Assembly: GCA_965657545.1 (NCBI GenBank)
Contig: CBFHOG010000011.1
Coordinates: 1-63,001 of the forward strand
Source: UBA7446 sp965657545
GTDB lineage: Bacteria; Bacteroidota; Bacteroidia; Flavobacteriales; Flavobacteriaceae
Direction of reading: 5' to 3'
DNA: 63,001 bases
In this document: one piece after another, positions 34,408 to 43,614 of the stretch
Position numbering within the stretch: the stretch's first letter is position 1
How the letters are laid out: every line of letters begins with the position of its first letter
Translations under genes and position numbers: made by a program
Notes under the pieces: model-generated
Database searches by the model: none
Seen by the model: the letters and a program-made list of their open reading frames with translations, nothing else
What the model was told of the DNA's origin: nothing

Positions 34408-34878
34408 TTGAAAAAAATAGAAGAACACATTTCACTTGACGGAATTGACAAGGCTATTTTACGGGTACTTATGGACAATGCACGAACACCTGTGCAAGAA
34501 ATTGCCCGCCAATTGGATCTTTCTGGATCAGCGGTACATCAACGCATCAAAAAACTGGAAGATGCCAATCTTATACAAGGGAGCTACGTAAAGCTTAACC
34601 CGTCGTCTTTGGGATATACCACTACGGCATACATTGGAGTATATTTGGACAAAGCCATGAGAAATCCAGAAGCGGTATCACAATTGAAAAAAATTCCTGA
34701 GGTAGTAGAATGCCATTACACTACTGGAAATTGGAGTATTTTGATTAAAATATTGTGTAAAAATAATGAGCACTTAATGCAGTTACTCAATCACCAAATT
34801 CAATCTATTGAAGGGGTTTCTAGAACTGAAACATTTATATCACTGCATCAACAAATCAATCGGCAAATTAAAATTTAG
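34408..34878 (+). CDS. Lrp/AsnC-family transcriptional regulator
   Basis: A 156-residue regulator. The N-terminal helix-turn-helix is IDKAILRVLMDNARTPVQEIARQL followed by SGSAVHQRIKKLE (about residues 12-55), and the C-terminal ligand-sensing RAM domain spans about 65-150. Lrp-type proteins form octamers and respond to amino acids. The start is unusual: the only initiator before the HTH is TTG at 34408-34410, as an upstream in-frame stop lies at 34369 and the next ATG would remove the first helix. It ends four bases into the convergent Zn-protease gene. Confidence 0.88.
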   Translation: MKKIEEHISLDGIDKAILRVLMDNARTPVQEIARQLDLSGSAVHQRIKKLEDANLIQGSYVKLNPSSLGYTTTAYIGVYLDKAMRNPEAVSQLKKIPEVVECHYTTGNWSILIKILCKNNEHLMQLLNHQIQSIEGVSRTETFISLHQQINRQIKI

Positions 34879-35567
34879 CGTCTAGAACTTGCCACCCGAA
34901 GGGCAAAATAAATTAAGGTTGCCAAAGACCCTATGGCAGCAACAACATAAGTACGAGCGGCCCATTTTAGTGCATCTTTTGACATCGCAAATTCTTTTTG
35001 GCTGACCATGTTTTTTCGTTGCAGCCACGCCAAAGCACGATTACTAGCATCGTATTCAACTGGCAACGTAATAAAACTAAAAAGCGTTCCGAGACCAAAA
35101 AGTACAACACCTGCCACTGCTAAGTTGTAGCCCATTGCAGAGCCAATACCCAACATAAATCCTCCAAAAATAACATACATGGAAAACTGCGAAGCCACAC
35201 TTACCACAGGAACCAACAAAGAACGAAACTGCAACCATTCGTAGCTTTGTGCATGCTGCACCGCATGACCACATTCATGAGCAGCTACAGCTGCAGCCGC
35301 CGCATTACGCTCGTGATAGACACTTTCGCTGAGGTTTACGGTTTTGTTTTTCGGATTGTAATGATCGGTTAATTTACCACGCACAGCCGTAACTTTTACA
35401 TCTCGAATACCGTGGTCAGAAAGCATTTTTTCTGCAATTTCTTTTCCAGACATTTGGTTGCGCAATTGCACTTTTGAGTACTGCTTAAACTTAGACTTCA
35501 GTTTGTATTGCACCCACATACTGGCACCAGCAAAAACAGCAATTAGCAAATAATATTCTCCGTACAT
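34875..35567 (-). CDS. YugP-type membrane zinc metallopeptidase
   Basis: A 230-residue membrane protein of the neutral zinc metallopeptidase family (YugP, PF04298). The zinc-binding HECGHAVQHAQ (HExxH) is at about residues 96-106, with helices before it (about 2-20) and after it (about 120-160 and 200-225). An annotated substrate is not known for the family. The ATG at 35565-35567 starts with a membrane helix. It lies 31 bases downstream of the SemiSWEET gene. Confidence 0.9.
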   Translation of the reverse strand: MYGEYYLLIAVFAGASMWVQYKLKSKFKQYSKVQLRNQMSGKEIAEKMLSDHGIRDVKVTAVRGKLTDHYNPKNKTVNLSESVYHERNAAAAAVAAHECGHAVQHAQSYEWLQFRSLLVPVVSVASQFSMYVIFGGFMLGIGSAMGYNLAVAGVVLFGLGTLFSFITLPVEYDASNRALAWLQRKNMVSQKEFAMSKDALKWAARTYVVAAIGSLATLIYFALRVASSRR

Positions 35568-35598
35568 AACTTTTATTTTTATTTAAGCAAACACCACG

Positions 35599-35856
35599 CT
35601 ACTTCTTTGAGCGAATTATAAAGGTAATAATAAATATGATAATGGAAATAGAAATGGTATTTGCCACAATTATCGAAGGGCTGTGAATCAATAAGCCATA
35701 AATGAGCCAACACAAAGTACCTGTTCCCATTACAAGGTACATGGTCAATGACAAACCGTTAGCTGATTGGGTTTTCCAAATTTTAAATGCCTGCGGCAAA
35801 AAGGCAGAAGTAGTTAAGATAGCGGCTATAAAGCCGATGTATTCAGGGTTTAGCAT
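35599..35856 (-). CDS. SemiSWEET-type sugar transporter
   Basis: An 85-residue protein with three transmembrane helices and a PQ-loop signature (AFLPQAFKIWKTQSANGLS), forming half of a SWEET transporter and working as a dimer. SemiSWEETs let mono- or disaccharides pass down their gradient across the inner membrane. Its ATG is one base from the leuS stop region, so it is expressed downstream of leuS; no sugar genes are adjacent. Confidence 0.9.
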   Translation of the reverse strand: MLNPEYIGFIAAILTTSAFLPQAFKIWKTQSANGLSLTMYLVMGTGTLCWLIYGLLIHSPSIIVANTISISIIIFIITFIIRSKK

Positions 35857-35857
35857 T

Positions 35858-38671
35858 TTAGATTACAATATTCACAATTTTATTCGGCACAACGATCACC
35901 TTTTTGGGGGTTTTGCCGTCCAAATAGGTTCGTGTGCGTTCCTCTTGCATTACAGCAGCCTCAATTTCATCTTTGCTAAGCGAAGTGGATAATGCCAGTG
36001 TAAAGCGCATCTTCCCATTAAAACTAATCGGATATGCTTTGGTGTCGTCTTGCAAATAGTCCGGGTTTACCACAGGATAGGCAGCATTTGTTATCGAGTC
36101 TTGATGCCCTAATAATGCCCAAAGCTCTTCGGAAATATGTGGTGCGAAAGGAGCTAATAATACCGTAAGCGATTCTAAAATTTCCCGATGGTTACATTTC
36201 TGACTGGTGAGCTCATTGGTGGCAATCATAAAAGCGCTAACCGAAGTGTTGAGCGAAAACTGTTCGATGTCTTGGGTTACTTTTCCAATAGTTTTGTGCA
36301 ATGTTTTAAGCGATTCTTTAGATGGCTTATCATCATTAACAACAAAGTTTTCGCCGCTGTGAAACAAGCGCCAAAACTTATTTAAAAAATTACTCACTCC
36401 GGAAATCCCTGCTGTGTTCCAAGGCTTTGCTTGCTCAATGGGACCCAAAAACATTTCATACATACGAAGTGTATCTGCGCCATACTGCGCGCAAATGGAA
36501 TCGGGGTTTATTACGTTGTATTTGGACTTGGACATTTTTTCAACCTCACGCCCAACAATATATTTTCCGTCCTCCAACTCAAATATAGCATCTGAAAAAT
36601 GGGGTTGCCACTTTTTTAACCCTTCTATATCCAATTCATTTTGAGTAGAAACCAATGAAACATCCACATGCACCGGAATCACTTTTTTGCCTTTACACAA
36701 GCCTTTGGAAAGATAGGTCTGTGTATCAGGAATGCGATACACAAAAGCACTTTCACCCAAAATCATCCCCTGATTAATCAATTTTTTAGCAAAATTTTGA
36801 ACAGGCACAAGCTCCAAGTCATATAAAAAATACTGCCAAAATCTAGAATAAAGCAGGTGTCCTGTGGCGTGTTCACTGCCACCCAAATACAAGTCAACTT
36901 CTTTCCAATACGCCATGGCGTCTTTGCTTGCAAAAGCCTCAGTGTTGTGCGCATCCATGTAGCGATTAAAATACCACGAACTTCCCGCCCAACCCGGCAT
37001 GGTGTTTTTCTCCAATGGAAAAACGGTTTTTTCATCTATTTTATCATTAGAAACTACCTTGTTTTGAGTCGTGTCCCAAGCCCACTCTGTAGCGTTACCT
37101 AGTGGTGGTGCACCGTCGGCGGTAGGGAGGTATTTTGATACTTCTGGCAATTTCAATGGCAAACATTCGTCTGGAACAAGTTGTGGTTGACCATTTACAT
37201 AATATATGGGAATAGGCTCACCCCAATAACGTTGACGGCTAAAAACAGCATCGCGGAGGCGGTAGGTCGTTGCACCCTCGCCCATACCTATATCGGCAAG
37301 TGCCGCAATCACTTTTTGAGTAGCCTCGGGAATAGACAAGCCGTCTATAAAATCTGAATTGTCAATTATCGTATTTTCTTTGGCTGTATGCGCGGCGGCT
37401 GAAATATCCACATCTTTAAAGATATTTTTAATGGGCAATTTAAAATGTGTAGCAAAATCAAAGTCACGTTGATCACCACAGGGAACTGCCATCACGGCAC
37501 CCGTTCCATATCCTGCTAATACATAATCGCCAATCCAAATAGGAATTTTATCGTTGGTAATGGGATGAAGCGCAAAAGCCCCTGTAAACACCCCGCTGAT
37601 TCGGTCCACTTCACTCATACGCTCGCGTTCACTGCGCTGTGCCGCTTGAGCTACATAAGCGTCAACTTCCGCTTTTTGTTCAGCGGTTGTAATTTCATTT
37701 ACCCATTCATGTTCCGGAGCTAATGTCAAAAAGGTTACACCGTAAAGGGTATCAGGTCTTGTGGTAAACACCTCTATTTGACGCTCACTATTTTCGATAT
37801 AAAAACGCACACTTGCACCCACAGATTTTCCAATCCAGTTGCGTTGCATTTCTTTTAATGGCTCGGGCCAATCAATGGATTCCAAGCCTTGAAGCAACCT
37901 ATCGGAAAATGCCGAAATACGCATGCTCCATTGCTTCATTTTTTTACGCTCAACAGGGTGTCCGCCCCGCTCCGAAACCCCTTGGACTACTTCATCGTTT
38001 GCGAGTACAGTTCCCAAAGCAGGACACCAATTTACCTCAGTTTCTGCCAAATATGTTAGACGAAAACGGAGTAAAAACGTTTGTTGTTCCGTTGCACTCA
38101 TGTTACGCCATTCTTCGGCTGAGCAGGATGGTGTATCATCATCACAAGCGGCTTCCAAATCTTTTGTGCCATAGCCTTCCAAATGCTGAATAAGTGCGTC
38201 TATCGGACGTGCTTTGTCCTGTTTTGTATCGTACCAAGCATCAAATAAAAGGGAAAATATCCATTGCGTCCAGCGGTAATATGATGGGTCTGAGGTGCGC
38301 ACTTCTCTTGACCAATCAAATGAAAAACCCATTTGGTCAAGCTGCTCGCGGTAGCGTTTGATGTTGGTTTCAGTTGTTACTGCGGGATGCTGTCCGGTTT
38401 GAATGGCATATTGTTCGGCAGGAAGCCCAAACGAATCATAGCCTTGCGGATGCAATACATTAAATCCTTTGTGACGTTTGTAGCGTGCCACAATATCACT
38501 TGCAATATAACCAAGTGGGTGCCCCACATGAAGTCCTGCTCCTGATGGATAGGGAAACATATCCAACACATAAAATTTGGGTTTATCAGACGGCTGATCT
38601 ACTTTATAGGTTTGCTGCGATGCCCAAATCGCTTGCCACTTTTTCTCAATATCTTGAAACGGATATCCCAT
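35858..38671 (-). CDS. leuS: Leucyl-tRNA synthetase
   Basis: Class Ia synthetase of 937 residues. It has the HIGH-type motif HVGHPLGY (about 48-55), the CP1 editing domain with TTRPDTLYGVTFLTLAPEH, the tRNA-binding C-terminal region, and KMSKSKYN (about 707-714). Length and domain order are complete. A promoter element lies 16 bases upstream and the SemiSWEET gene follows directly. Confidence 0.97.
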   Translation of the reverse strand: MGYPFQDIEKKWQAIWASQQTYKVDQPSDKPKFYVLDMFPYPSGAGLHVGHPLGYIASDIVARYKRHKGFNVLHPQGYDSFGLPAEQYAIQTGQHPAVTTETNIKRYREQLDQMGFSFDWSREVRTSDPSYYRWTQWIFSLLFDAWYDTKQDKARPIDALIQHLEGYGTKDLEAACDDDTPSCSAEEWRNMSATEQQTFLLRFRLTYLAETEVNWCPALGTVLANDEVVQGVSERGGHPVERKKMKQWSMRISAFSDRLLQGLESIDWPEPLKEMQRNWIGKSVGASVRFYIENSERQIEVFTTRPDTLYGVTFLTLAPEHEWVNEITTAEQKAEVDAYVAQAAQRSERERMSEVDRISGVFTGAFALHPITNDKIPIWIGDYVLAGYGTGAVMAVPCGDQRDFDFATHFKLPIKNIFKDVDISAAAHTAKENTIIDNSDFIDGLSIPEATQKVIAALADIGMGEGATTYRLRDAVFSRQRYWGEPIPIYYVNGQPQLVPDECLPLKLPEVSKYLPTADGAPPLGNATEWAWDTTQNKVVSNDKIDEKTVFPLEKNTMPGWAGSSWYFNRYMDAHNTEAFASKDAMAYWKEVDLYLGGSEHATGHLLYSRFWQYFLYDLELVPVQNFAKKLINQGMILGESAFVYRIPDTQTYLSKGLCKGKKVIPVHVDVSLVSTQNELDIEGLKKWQPHFSDAIFELEDGKYIVGREVEKMSKSKYNVINPDSICAQYGADTLRMYEMFLGPIEQAKPWNTAGISGVSNFLNKFWRLFHSGENFVVNDDKPSKESLKTLHKTIGKVTQDIEQFSLNTSVSAFMIATNELTSQKCNHREILESLTVLLAPFAPHISEELWALLGHQDSITNAAYPVVNPDYLQDDTKAYPISFNGKMRFTLALSTSLSKDEIEAAVMQEERTRTYLDGKTPKKVIVVPNKIVNIVI

Positions 38672-38687
38672 ACAAACAATTAAGCCA

Positions 38688-38695
38688 CAAAAATA
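38688..38695 (-). promoter_or_regulatory. -7 element (TATTTTTG) for leuS
   Basis: TAnnTTTG match on the minus strand, 16 bases before the leuS ATG, in the 109-base divergent gap. Confidence 0.5.
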
Positions 38696-38753
38696 ACATT
38701 TTAAGGCTAGCCCTTTGCCTTTGTGTAATTTCTTTAGTCAAAAAAAAAATATA

Positions 38754-38761
38754 TATATTTG
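38754..38761 (+). promoter_or_regulatory. -7 element (TATATTTG) for the BspA-like surface protein gene
   Basis: Exact TAnnTTTG match after an A-rich run, 19 bases before the ATG at 38781. Confidence 0.5.
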
Positions 38762-38780
38762 AAGTACTAAACCCAATTTT

Positions 38781-39722
38781 ATGAAGCCTACTTATATATT
38801 TCTGACCCTTTTATGTACCATAAGCCTAGCGGCACAAAACGAGTTTATCACCAAATGGCAAACCTCTACCGCCAATGAATCCATTACCATACCTACCTTT
38901 TCAGGAACATTCTACGACTATTCCGTTGATTGGGGAGATGGCAGCAATATTTTAACTGGACAAACTGGAAACGCCACACACACCTATACGAATGCTGGCA
39001 CCTATACTGTTAAAATTACGGGAGACTTTCCTCGAATTTATTTTAATGGTGACGCTGTCAGTAAAGACAAAATTATAGACATAACCAAGTGGGGCAATCA
39101 AAAATGGAGCTCTATGGCTTCTGCTTTTAAGGGCTGTAGCAAACTAAAAATGACTGCTACCGATACGCCTGATTTTTCAAATAATGATACGACGAGGTCT
39201 ATGTTTGAAGGCGCCACTGCCTTTCAAGGAGACCTGAGCAAGTGGGACGTGAGTAGCATTTCTTATATGGATAAAATGTTTTCCGGTGTTACGCTATCAA
39301 CTGCCAACTACAATGCCATGCTTGATGCTTGGGGCAAGCAATCCGTAAAAAGCTTCGTGACTTTTAATGGTGGCAACAGTAAATACTGTGCCTCAGGAGA
39401 AACGGGCAGAAATGCGCTTAAACTAAAAAGTTGGTTCATTTCCGATGGTGGAAAAGACAGTGATGCAAACTGTACAGCACTTAGCATTGGAACACATGAT
39501 CCTGCTCCTTGGCAACTAAGCCCTAATCCTACCCAAGGTGTGCTGCACATTAACGGCGATACAGCTGTGGAACACGCAACGGTCTATGCCTTAACGGGAC
39601 AACAACTACTACAGGTTTCTGGAAAAACGGCTATTTCTCTAAAAGACCTAAGCCCAGGCATGTACTTGGTTGAGCTCACAAATGAGAACAAAATACAAGT
39701 GTTCAAAATAGTCAAGGAGTAA
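38781..39722 (+). CDS. T9SS-secreted surface protein with PKD-like and short BspA/DUF285 region
   Basis: A 313-residue exported protein. The signal peptide ends near ISLAAQ; a PKD-like stretch follows (VDWGDGSNIL to HTYTNAGTYTVKI, about 49-78), then a DUF285/BspA-type repeat region with only about two units (MASAFKGCSKLK; RSMFEGATAFQGDLSKWDVSS; DKMFSGV, about 110-175). The C-terminal T9SS sorting domain is about 243-313 (WQLSPNPTQGVLHINGD to MYLVELTNE). Members normally carry many repeats, so this is a contracted form. It is likely a cell-surface or adhesin-like protein, transcribed alone from its own promoter. Confidence 0.85.
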   Translation: MKPTYIFLTLLCTISLAAQNEFITKWQTSTANESITIPTFSGTFYDYSVDWGDGSNILTGQTGNATHTYTNAGTYTVKITGDFPRIYFNGDAVSKDKIIDITKWGNQKWSSMASAFKGCSKLKMTATDTPDFSNNDTTRSMFEGATAFQGDLSKWDVSSISYMDKMFSGVTLSTANYNAMLDAWGKQSVKSFVTFNGGNSKYCASGETGRNALKLKSWFISDGGKDSDANCTALSIGTHDPAPWQLSPNPTQGVLHINGDTAVEHATVYALTGQQLLQVSGKTAISLKDLSPGMYLVELTNENKIQVFKIVKE

Positions 39723-39809
39723 GACTTTCTAGTTTATTGTGCTAAAGTTAAAGAGGGTAAGGCGTGGTATGTTCCGCCATATTTTCTATTTTTATGCCTT
39801 ATAACTACT

Positions 39810-40679
39810 ATGTCTGCAACCCGCATTTACAAACGACGCCTATTTGCTTCTTACTTTTCTGTTGTGAGTAGCACTACTTTGGTGTTATTTGTGTTAAGCA
39901 TACTGGGTTTTGTTTTGCTCAATAGTCAATCTATTGCCAACTATTTTAAAGAACAAGTAACCATGACTGTTTTTTTGGAGGATGAAACCAAAGAAATGGA
40001 GCGTGAGCAATTGATTACGACCATACAATTAGCCTCTTTTACAAAAGCGGTGCGGTTTATTTCTAAGGAAACAGCTGCAACAGAACACAGTGCTACAATT
40101 GGTGAAGATTTTATGGATTTTTTAGGATATAATCCGCTACAAGACGCACTTGATATTGGGCTAAATGCCGATTTTGTTACCACCGAAGTATTGGACAGCT
40201 TGAGCGATGTAATCGAGCAAAAGCCTTTTATTTCAGAAGTGCTTTATGATCGTCCATTGATTGTGTTACTGAATCAAAATATCCAACGATTTGGATTTTG
40301 GTTACTTGTGTGCAGTGGCGTTTTTATAGGCATCGCATTGCTTCTTATCAATCACTCCATCAAATTGTCTATTTATAGCAAGCGACTCATCATACAAACG
40401 ATGTTGTTGGTTGGCGCAAAAAAACGTTTTATCCGAAGACCATTCTTGTGGCGTTATATGGGGCTTGGTATTTTAAGTGCCAGTTTTGCCTTGGTAGGTT
40501 TTGCGGCAGTTCTTCGCTTTTTAGCACAACTTATTCCGCAAATCAACTGGTGGGAAAATCAATCCTCTCTTTTAATTTTAATAGCTGCTATTTTGGGCGG
40601 CTCCATGTGTATATGTGGTTTAAGCGCCTGGTTTGCAACCCGCAAGCACCTTCGTTTAACCTATGATATTATCTATTGA
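39810..40679 (+). CDS. ftsX: Cell-division ABC transporter permease-like protein FtsX
   Basis: A 289-residue membrane protein with one N-terminal helix (about 22-42), a periplasmic domain (about 45-165, with VTMTVFLEDET typical of FtsX) and three C-terminal helices. Together with FtsE it transmits a division signal to cell-wall hydrolases; ftsE is not in this window. It starts a conserved Bacteroidota cluster (DUF3098, uppP, truB) and its stop lies three bases before the next start codon. Confidence 0.93.
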   Translation: MSATRIYKRRLFASYFSVVSSTTLVLFVLSILGFVLLNSQSIANYFKEQVTMTVFLEDETKEMEREQLITTIQLASFTKAVRFISKETAATEHSATIGEDFMDFLGYNPLQDALDIGLNADFVTTEVLDSLSDVIEQKPFISEVLYDRPLIVLLNQNIQRFGFWLLVCSGVFIGIALLLINHSIKLSIYSKRLIIQTMLLVGAKKRFIRRPFLWRYMGLGILSASFALVGFAAVLRFLAQLIPQINWWENQSSLLILIAAILGGSMCICGLSAWFATRKHLRLTYDIIY

Positions 40680-40681
40680 TT

Positions 40682-40912
40682 ATGAAAAACGAAAAAGAAT
40701 TTTTATTTGGCAAACGATCCTATCAAATCATGGGCGTTGGACTTGCGCTTATCGTATTGGGCTTTGTGCTTATGACAGGTGGTGGCAGTGACGATCCCAA
40801 TGTTTTTAATCCCGCAATTTTCAGCCCATTGCGTATCCGTGTAGCACCTACCCTTGTGTTATCAGGATTTGCAGTATTGATTGTCGCTATTTTAGCTACC
40901 AAGAAAAAATAA
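40682..40912 (+). CDS. DUF3098 membrane protein
   Basis: A 76-residue protein with two transmembrane helices separated by a loop containing GGGSDDPNVFNPAIFSPLRI, a DUF3098 signature. The ATG at 40682 is preferred to a TTG six bases earlier. It always travels with ftsX and uppP in Bacteroidota; its function is unknown but the neighbours suggest envelope work. The stop overlaps the uppP start (TAATG). Confidence 0.88.
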   Translation: MKNEKEFLFGKRSYQIMGVGLALIVLGFVLMTGGGSDDPNVFNPAIFSPLRIRVAPTLVLSGFAVLIVAILATKKK

Positions 40913-41706
40913 TGGGTTTTTGGGAGGCATTATTATTAGGTATCGTTCAAGGGCTGACCGAGTTTTTACCAGTTTCTTCTAGCGGACATTTAGCGCTTTT
41001 TACAGCACTACTAGGAGGAGAAACACTCCCAGAAGAAAACCTGCTCTTTACAATTTTGGTGCATGCAGCAACCGCCCTTGCCACGATCATTGTATTTCGA
41101 AAAGATATTGCGGAACTCATTCAGGGGTTTTTTCAAAAGAACGATATTGATGCACGGCATTATATTGGGAAAATTGCACTTTCTATGCTTCCTGCAGTGG
41201 CAGTTGGGTTGTTTTTTGAAGAAGAAATTACAGCGCTTTTTGGGTCTAATTTGGCACTCGTTGGCGCAATGCTATGTATTACGGCGATGCTCCTGTTTTT
41301 TACTGACCGCACCAAAACAAAAGAACGTTCTATCTCCTACACATTTGCGCTACTGATTGGATTGGCACAAGCTGTAGCCATACTGCCAGGAATATCGAGA
41401 AGTGGAGCTACGATTGCCACGGCATTACTCATTGGGGCAACACGTCCAGAAGCTGCTCGATTTTCGTTCCTAATGGTCATTCCGCTCATTTTGGGGAGCA
41501 TGGTAAAAACCTTACTGGATAACGGCGAAGCCGTTTTTGGAACGGTTGAAACACTACCACTACTCACGGGTTTTACAGCTGCTTTGCTTTCCGGTATTTT
41601 GGCTTGCACGTGGATGATTAGCATCGTCAAAAAAAGTAAGCTAAGCTATTTTGCAGCCTATTGTTTGGTAGTTGGAATTATCGCATCTATTGTTGCATGG
41701 GCATAA
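40912..41706 (+). CDS. uppP: Undecaprenyl-diphosphatase
   Basis: A 264-residue integral membrane phosphatase (BacA type) recycling undecaprenyl diphosphate to the monophosphate carrier lipid for peptidoglycan and O-antigen synthesis. The two conserved regions are present: QGLTEFLPVSSSGHL (about 14-28) and LPGISRSGATIATALLIG (about 160-177), with the catalytic Glu, Ser and Arg. It may also confer bacitracin tolerance. It is translationally coupled to the DUF3098 gene and overlaps truB by 10 bases. Confidence 0.95.
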   Translation: MGFWEALLLGIVQGLTEFLPVSSSGHLALFTALLGGETLPEENLLFTILVHAATALATIIVFRKDIAELIQGFFQKNDIDARHYIGKIALSMLPAVAVGLFFEEEITALFGSNLALVGAMLCITAMLLFFTDRTKTKERSISYTFALLIGLAQAVAILPGISRSGATIATALLIGATRPEAARFSFLMVIPLILGSMVKTLLDNGEAVFGTVETLPLLTGFTAALLSGILACTWMISIVKKSKLSYFAAYCLVVGIIASIVAWA

Positions 41707-42404
41707 ACTTTTCTAAAGACGCATTCCTAGAAGGACAACTTCTGCTCATTGACAAACCCCTTGAGTGGACATCTTTTCAATTGGTGAATAAGATTAGATG
41801 GGCTATTCGTAAAACCTATGGAATCAAAAAAATAAAAGTAGGTCATGCTGGCACTTTAGATCCACTTGCTTCAGGGTTGATGCTAATCTGCACCGGAAAA
41901 ATGACCAAACAGATTGAACAATTTATGGGAATGGATAAATCCTACTCAGGTACCTTCCGCTTAGGCGCTACAACGCCATCCTACGATTTAGAAACAGCCG
42001 TGAGTAACCAAAAGCCTTTTGATCATATTTCTGATGAATTATTAGTCAAAACTCGAGATACTTTTATGGGGAAGATTCAGCAAAAACCTCCGCTGCACTC
42101 CGCCATAAAAAAAGATGGAAAACGTCTTTATACCATCGCGCGAGCAGGAGAAACCATAGAAATTCCATCGCGAGAAGTCACAATTACGTCTTTTGAACTA
42201 CCCAACATTAACCTTCCAGATGTAAATTTTTTAGTGTCCTGCAGCAAAGGAACTTATATTCGTTCTTTGGCACATGATTTTGGACAATCGCTTAACTGCG
42301 GAGCGCACTTGGTGTCGTTACGAAGAACTGCTATTGGAAGCTACACACTCGAAGATAGTTTGACTCTTGACGCATTTATACATAGTTTAGAAGAAAAATC
42401 ATAA
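41697..42404 (+). CDS. truB: tRNA pseudouridine-55 synthase
   Basis: A 235-residue pseudouridine synthase making psi-55 in the tRNA T loop. The catalytic aspartate is in GHAGTLDPLASGLM, with KSYSGTFRLG and SKGTYIRSLAHDFG as further TruB motifs. The ATG at 41697 (MGINFSKDAFLEGQ) is chosen over a TTG-initiated extension inside uppP, giving a 10-base overlap. It lies two bases before the tag gene. Confidence 0.95.
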   Translation: MGINFSKDAFLEGQLLLIDKPLEWTSFQLVNKIRWAIRKTYGIKKIKVGHAGTLDPLASGLMLICTGKMTKQIEQFMGMDKSYSGTFRLGATTPSYDLETAVSNQKPFDHISDELLVKTRDTFMGKIQQKPPLHSAIKKDGKRLYTIARAGETIEIPSREVTITSFELPNINLPDVNFLVSCSKGTYIRSLAHDFGQSLNCGAHLVSLRRTAIGSYTLEDSLTLDAFIHSLEEKS

Positions 42405-42406
42405 GC

Positions 42407-42991
42407 ATGGAACCTTATCGCTGCGATTGGTGTTTGGCAAATCCTACCTATATCGCTTATCACGATGAAGAATGGGGCGTTCCCATTTTTGACGACCATA
42501 AACTTTTTGAAGCACTGTTACTTGAAACCTTTCAAGCAGGGTTATCTTGGTGGGCTATTCTCAAAAAGCGTGAACATTTTCGCGAAGCATTTTACGATTT
42601 TGATGTACATCGGGTGGCGCAATTAACAGATTATGACGTAGAAAAATTACTTCAAAACAAAGGGATTATACGAAACAGAGGGAAAATTACAGGGGCAATT
42701 GCAAACGCGCGTGCGTTTATTGAAATTCAAAAAGAAGTAGGCAATTTTAGCGATTATATGTGGTCATTTACCAACGGAGTACCCATCCAAAATAGGTTTG
42801 AGCAAACCCATCAAATTCCACAAACGACAGCCTTGGCCATTCAAATGAGTAACGACCTAAAAAAACGTGGATTTAAGTATATTGGAAAAATTACGATGTA
42901 TGCCCATATGCAAGCTGTGGGTATGGTTAACGACCATGTTGTCGATTGTTTTAGGCACAACGAAATAGCCGCGCTTAGCCCAAATAACTAA
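42407..42991 (+). CDS. tag: DNA-3-methyladenine glycosylase I
   Basis: A 194-residue base-excision enzyme removing 3-methyladenine. Recognised by RCDWCLANPTYIAYHDEEWG (zinc ligand cysteines and the Glu/Trp/Tyr base pocket), FEALLLETFQAGLSWWAILKKR, and the C-terminal zinc-ligand histidines in MVNDHVVDCFRH. It is the last gene of the ftsX-truB run and converges with aat, overlapping by 17 bases. Confidence 0.94.
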   Translation: MEPYRCDWCLANPTYIAYHDEEWGVPIFDDHKLFEALLLETFQAGLSWWAILKKREHFREAFYDFDVHRVAQLTDYDVEKLLQNKGIIRNRGKITGAIANARAFIEIQKEVGNFSDYMWSFTNGVPIQNRFEQTHQIPQTTALAIQMSNDLKKRGFKYIGKITMYAHMQAVGMVNDHVVDCFRHNEIAALSPNN

Positions 42992-43607
42992 GAAATTCTT
43001 TTCTGGAAATTGGAGCAGCACCCATACTTGCTAAATGTGCCGTAGGTACTTGGCAATCAATAAGTTTATATTTATTCCTTTTTAATTCCCGGGTAAGATA
43101 AATCAAGGCTAACTTACTAGAATTACTTGCTTTTGAAAACATACTTTCGCCACAAAATACCTCCCCAACGTCAATGCCATAAAGTCCGCCGACAAGTTCA
43201 GCACCATCCCAAACTTCAACCGAGTGCGCGTGTCCTTGTTCATGCAAAACGCCATATACTTCCATTAGTCCTGGGGTAATCCATGTACCCGTTTGTCCAA
43301 ATCGCTTTACTCCTGCACAGGATTTTACAACTTGATTAAATGCTTTATTGAATGTAATTTCATAGGGGTGTTTACGTAAAAAACTGCGCATACTTTTAGA
43401 GACACGCAATTGATCTGGAAAAAGCACCATTCTTGGATCTGGGCTCCACCAAATCAAAAATTCATCTTGTTCAAACCAAGGGAAAATCCCTTTACGGTAG
43501 GCAAGCAATACACGTTCTGGACGTAAGTCACCACCCACAGCAACAATACCCTCTTTTGTGGCCAAGTGAGGCGAAGGAAAACGCAATTCTTCCGATAAAT
43601 GGTACAT
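42975..43607 (-). CDS. aat: Leucyl/phenylalanyl-tRNA-protein transferase
   Basis: A 210-residue enzyme adding Leu or Phe to N-termini beginning with Arg or Lys, marking proteins for ClpS/ClpAP decay. Signatures are LAYRKGIFPWFEQDEFLIWWSPDPRM near residues 32-57, GTWITPGLMEVYGVLHEQG, and GGLYGIDVGEVFCGESMFS. Its start lies seven bases after the DUF3127 stop, so the two are probably cotranscribed from the promoter at 44000. Confidence 0.95.
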   Translation of the reverse strand: MYHLSEELRFPSPHLATKEGIVAVGGDLRPERVLLAYRKGIFPWFEQDEFLIWWSPDPRMVLFPDQLRVSKSMRSFLRKHPYEITFNKAFNQVVKSCAGVKRFGQTGTWITPGLMEVYGVLHEQGHAHSVEVWDGAELVGGLYGIDVGEVFCGESMFSKASNSSKLALIYLTRELKRNKYKLIDCQVPTAHLASMGAAPISRKEFLSYLG

Positions 43608-43614
43608 ACGTTAG

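Noticed and set aside
37813..38193. 126-residue plus-strand open frame inside leuS
   Set aside because: It is antisense to the LeuRS catalytic domain and has a composition that follows the leuS codons.
38740..38760. A-run followed by alternating AT near the BspA-like gene
   Set aside because: It is simple sequence common in promoters; only the TATATTTG part was kept as a feature.
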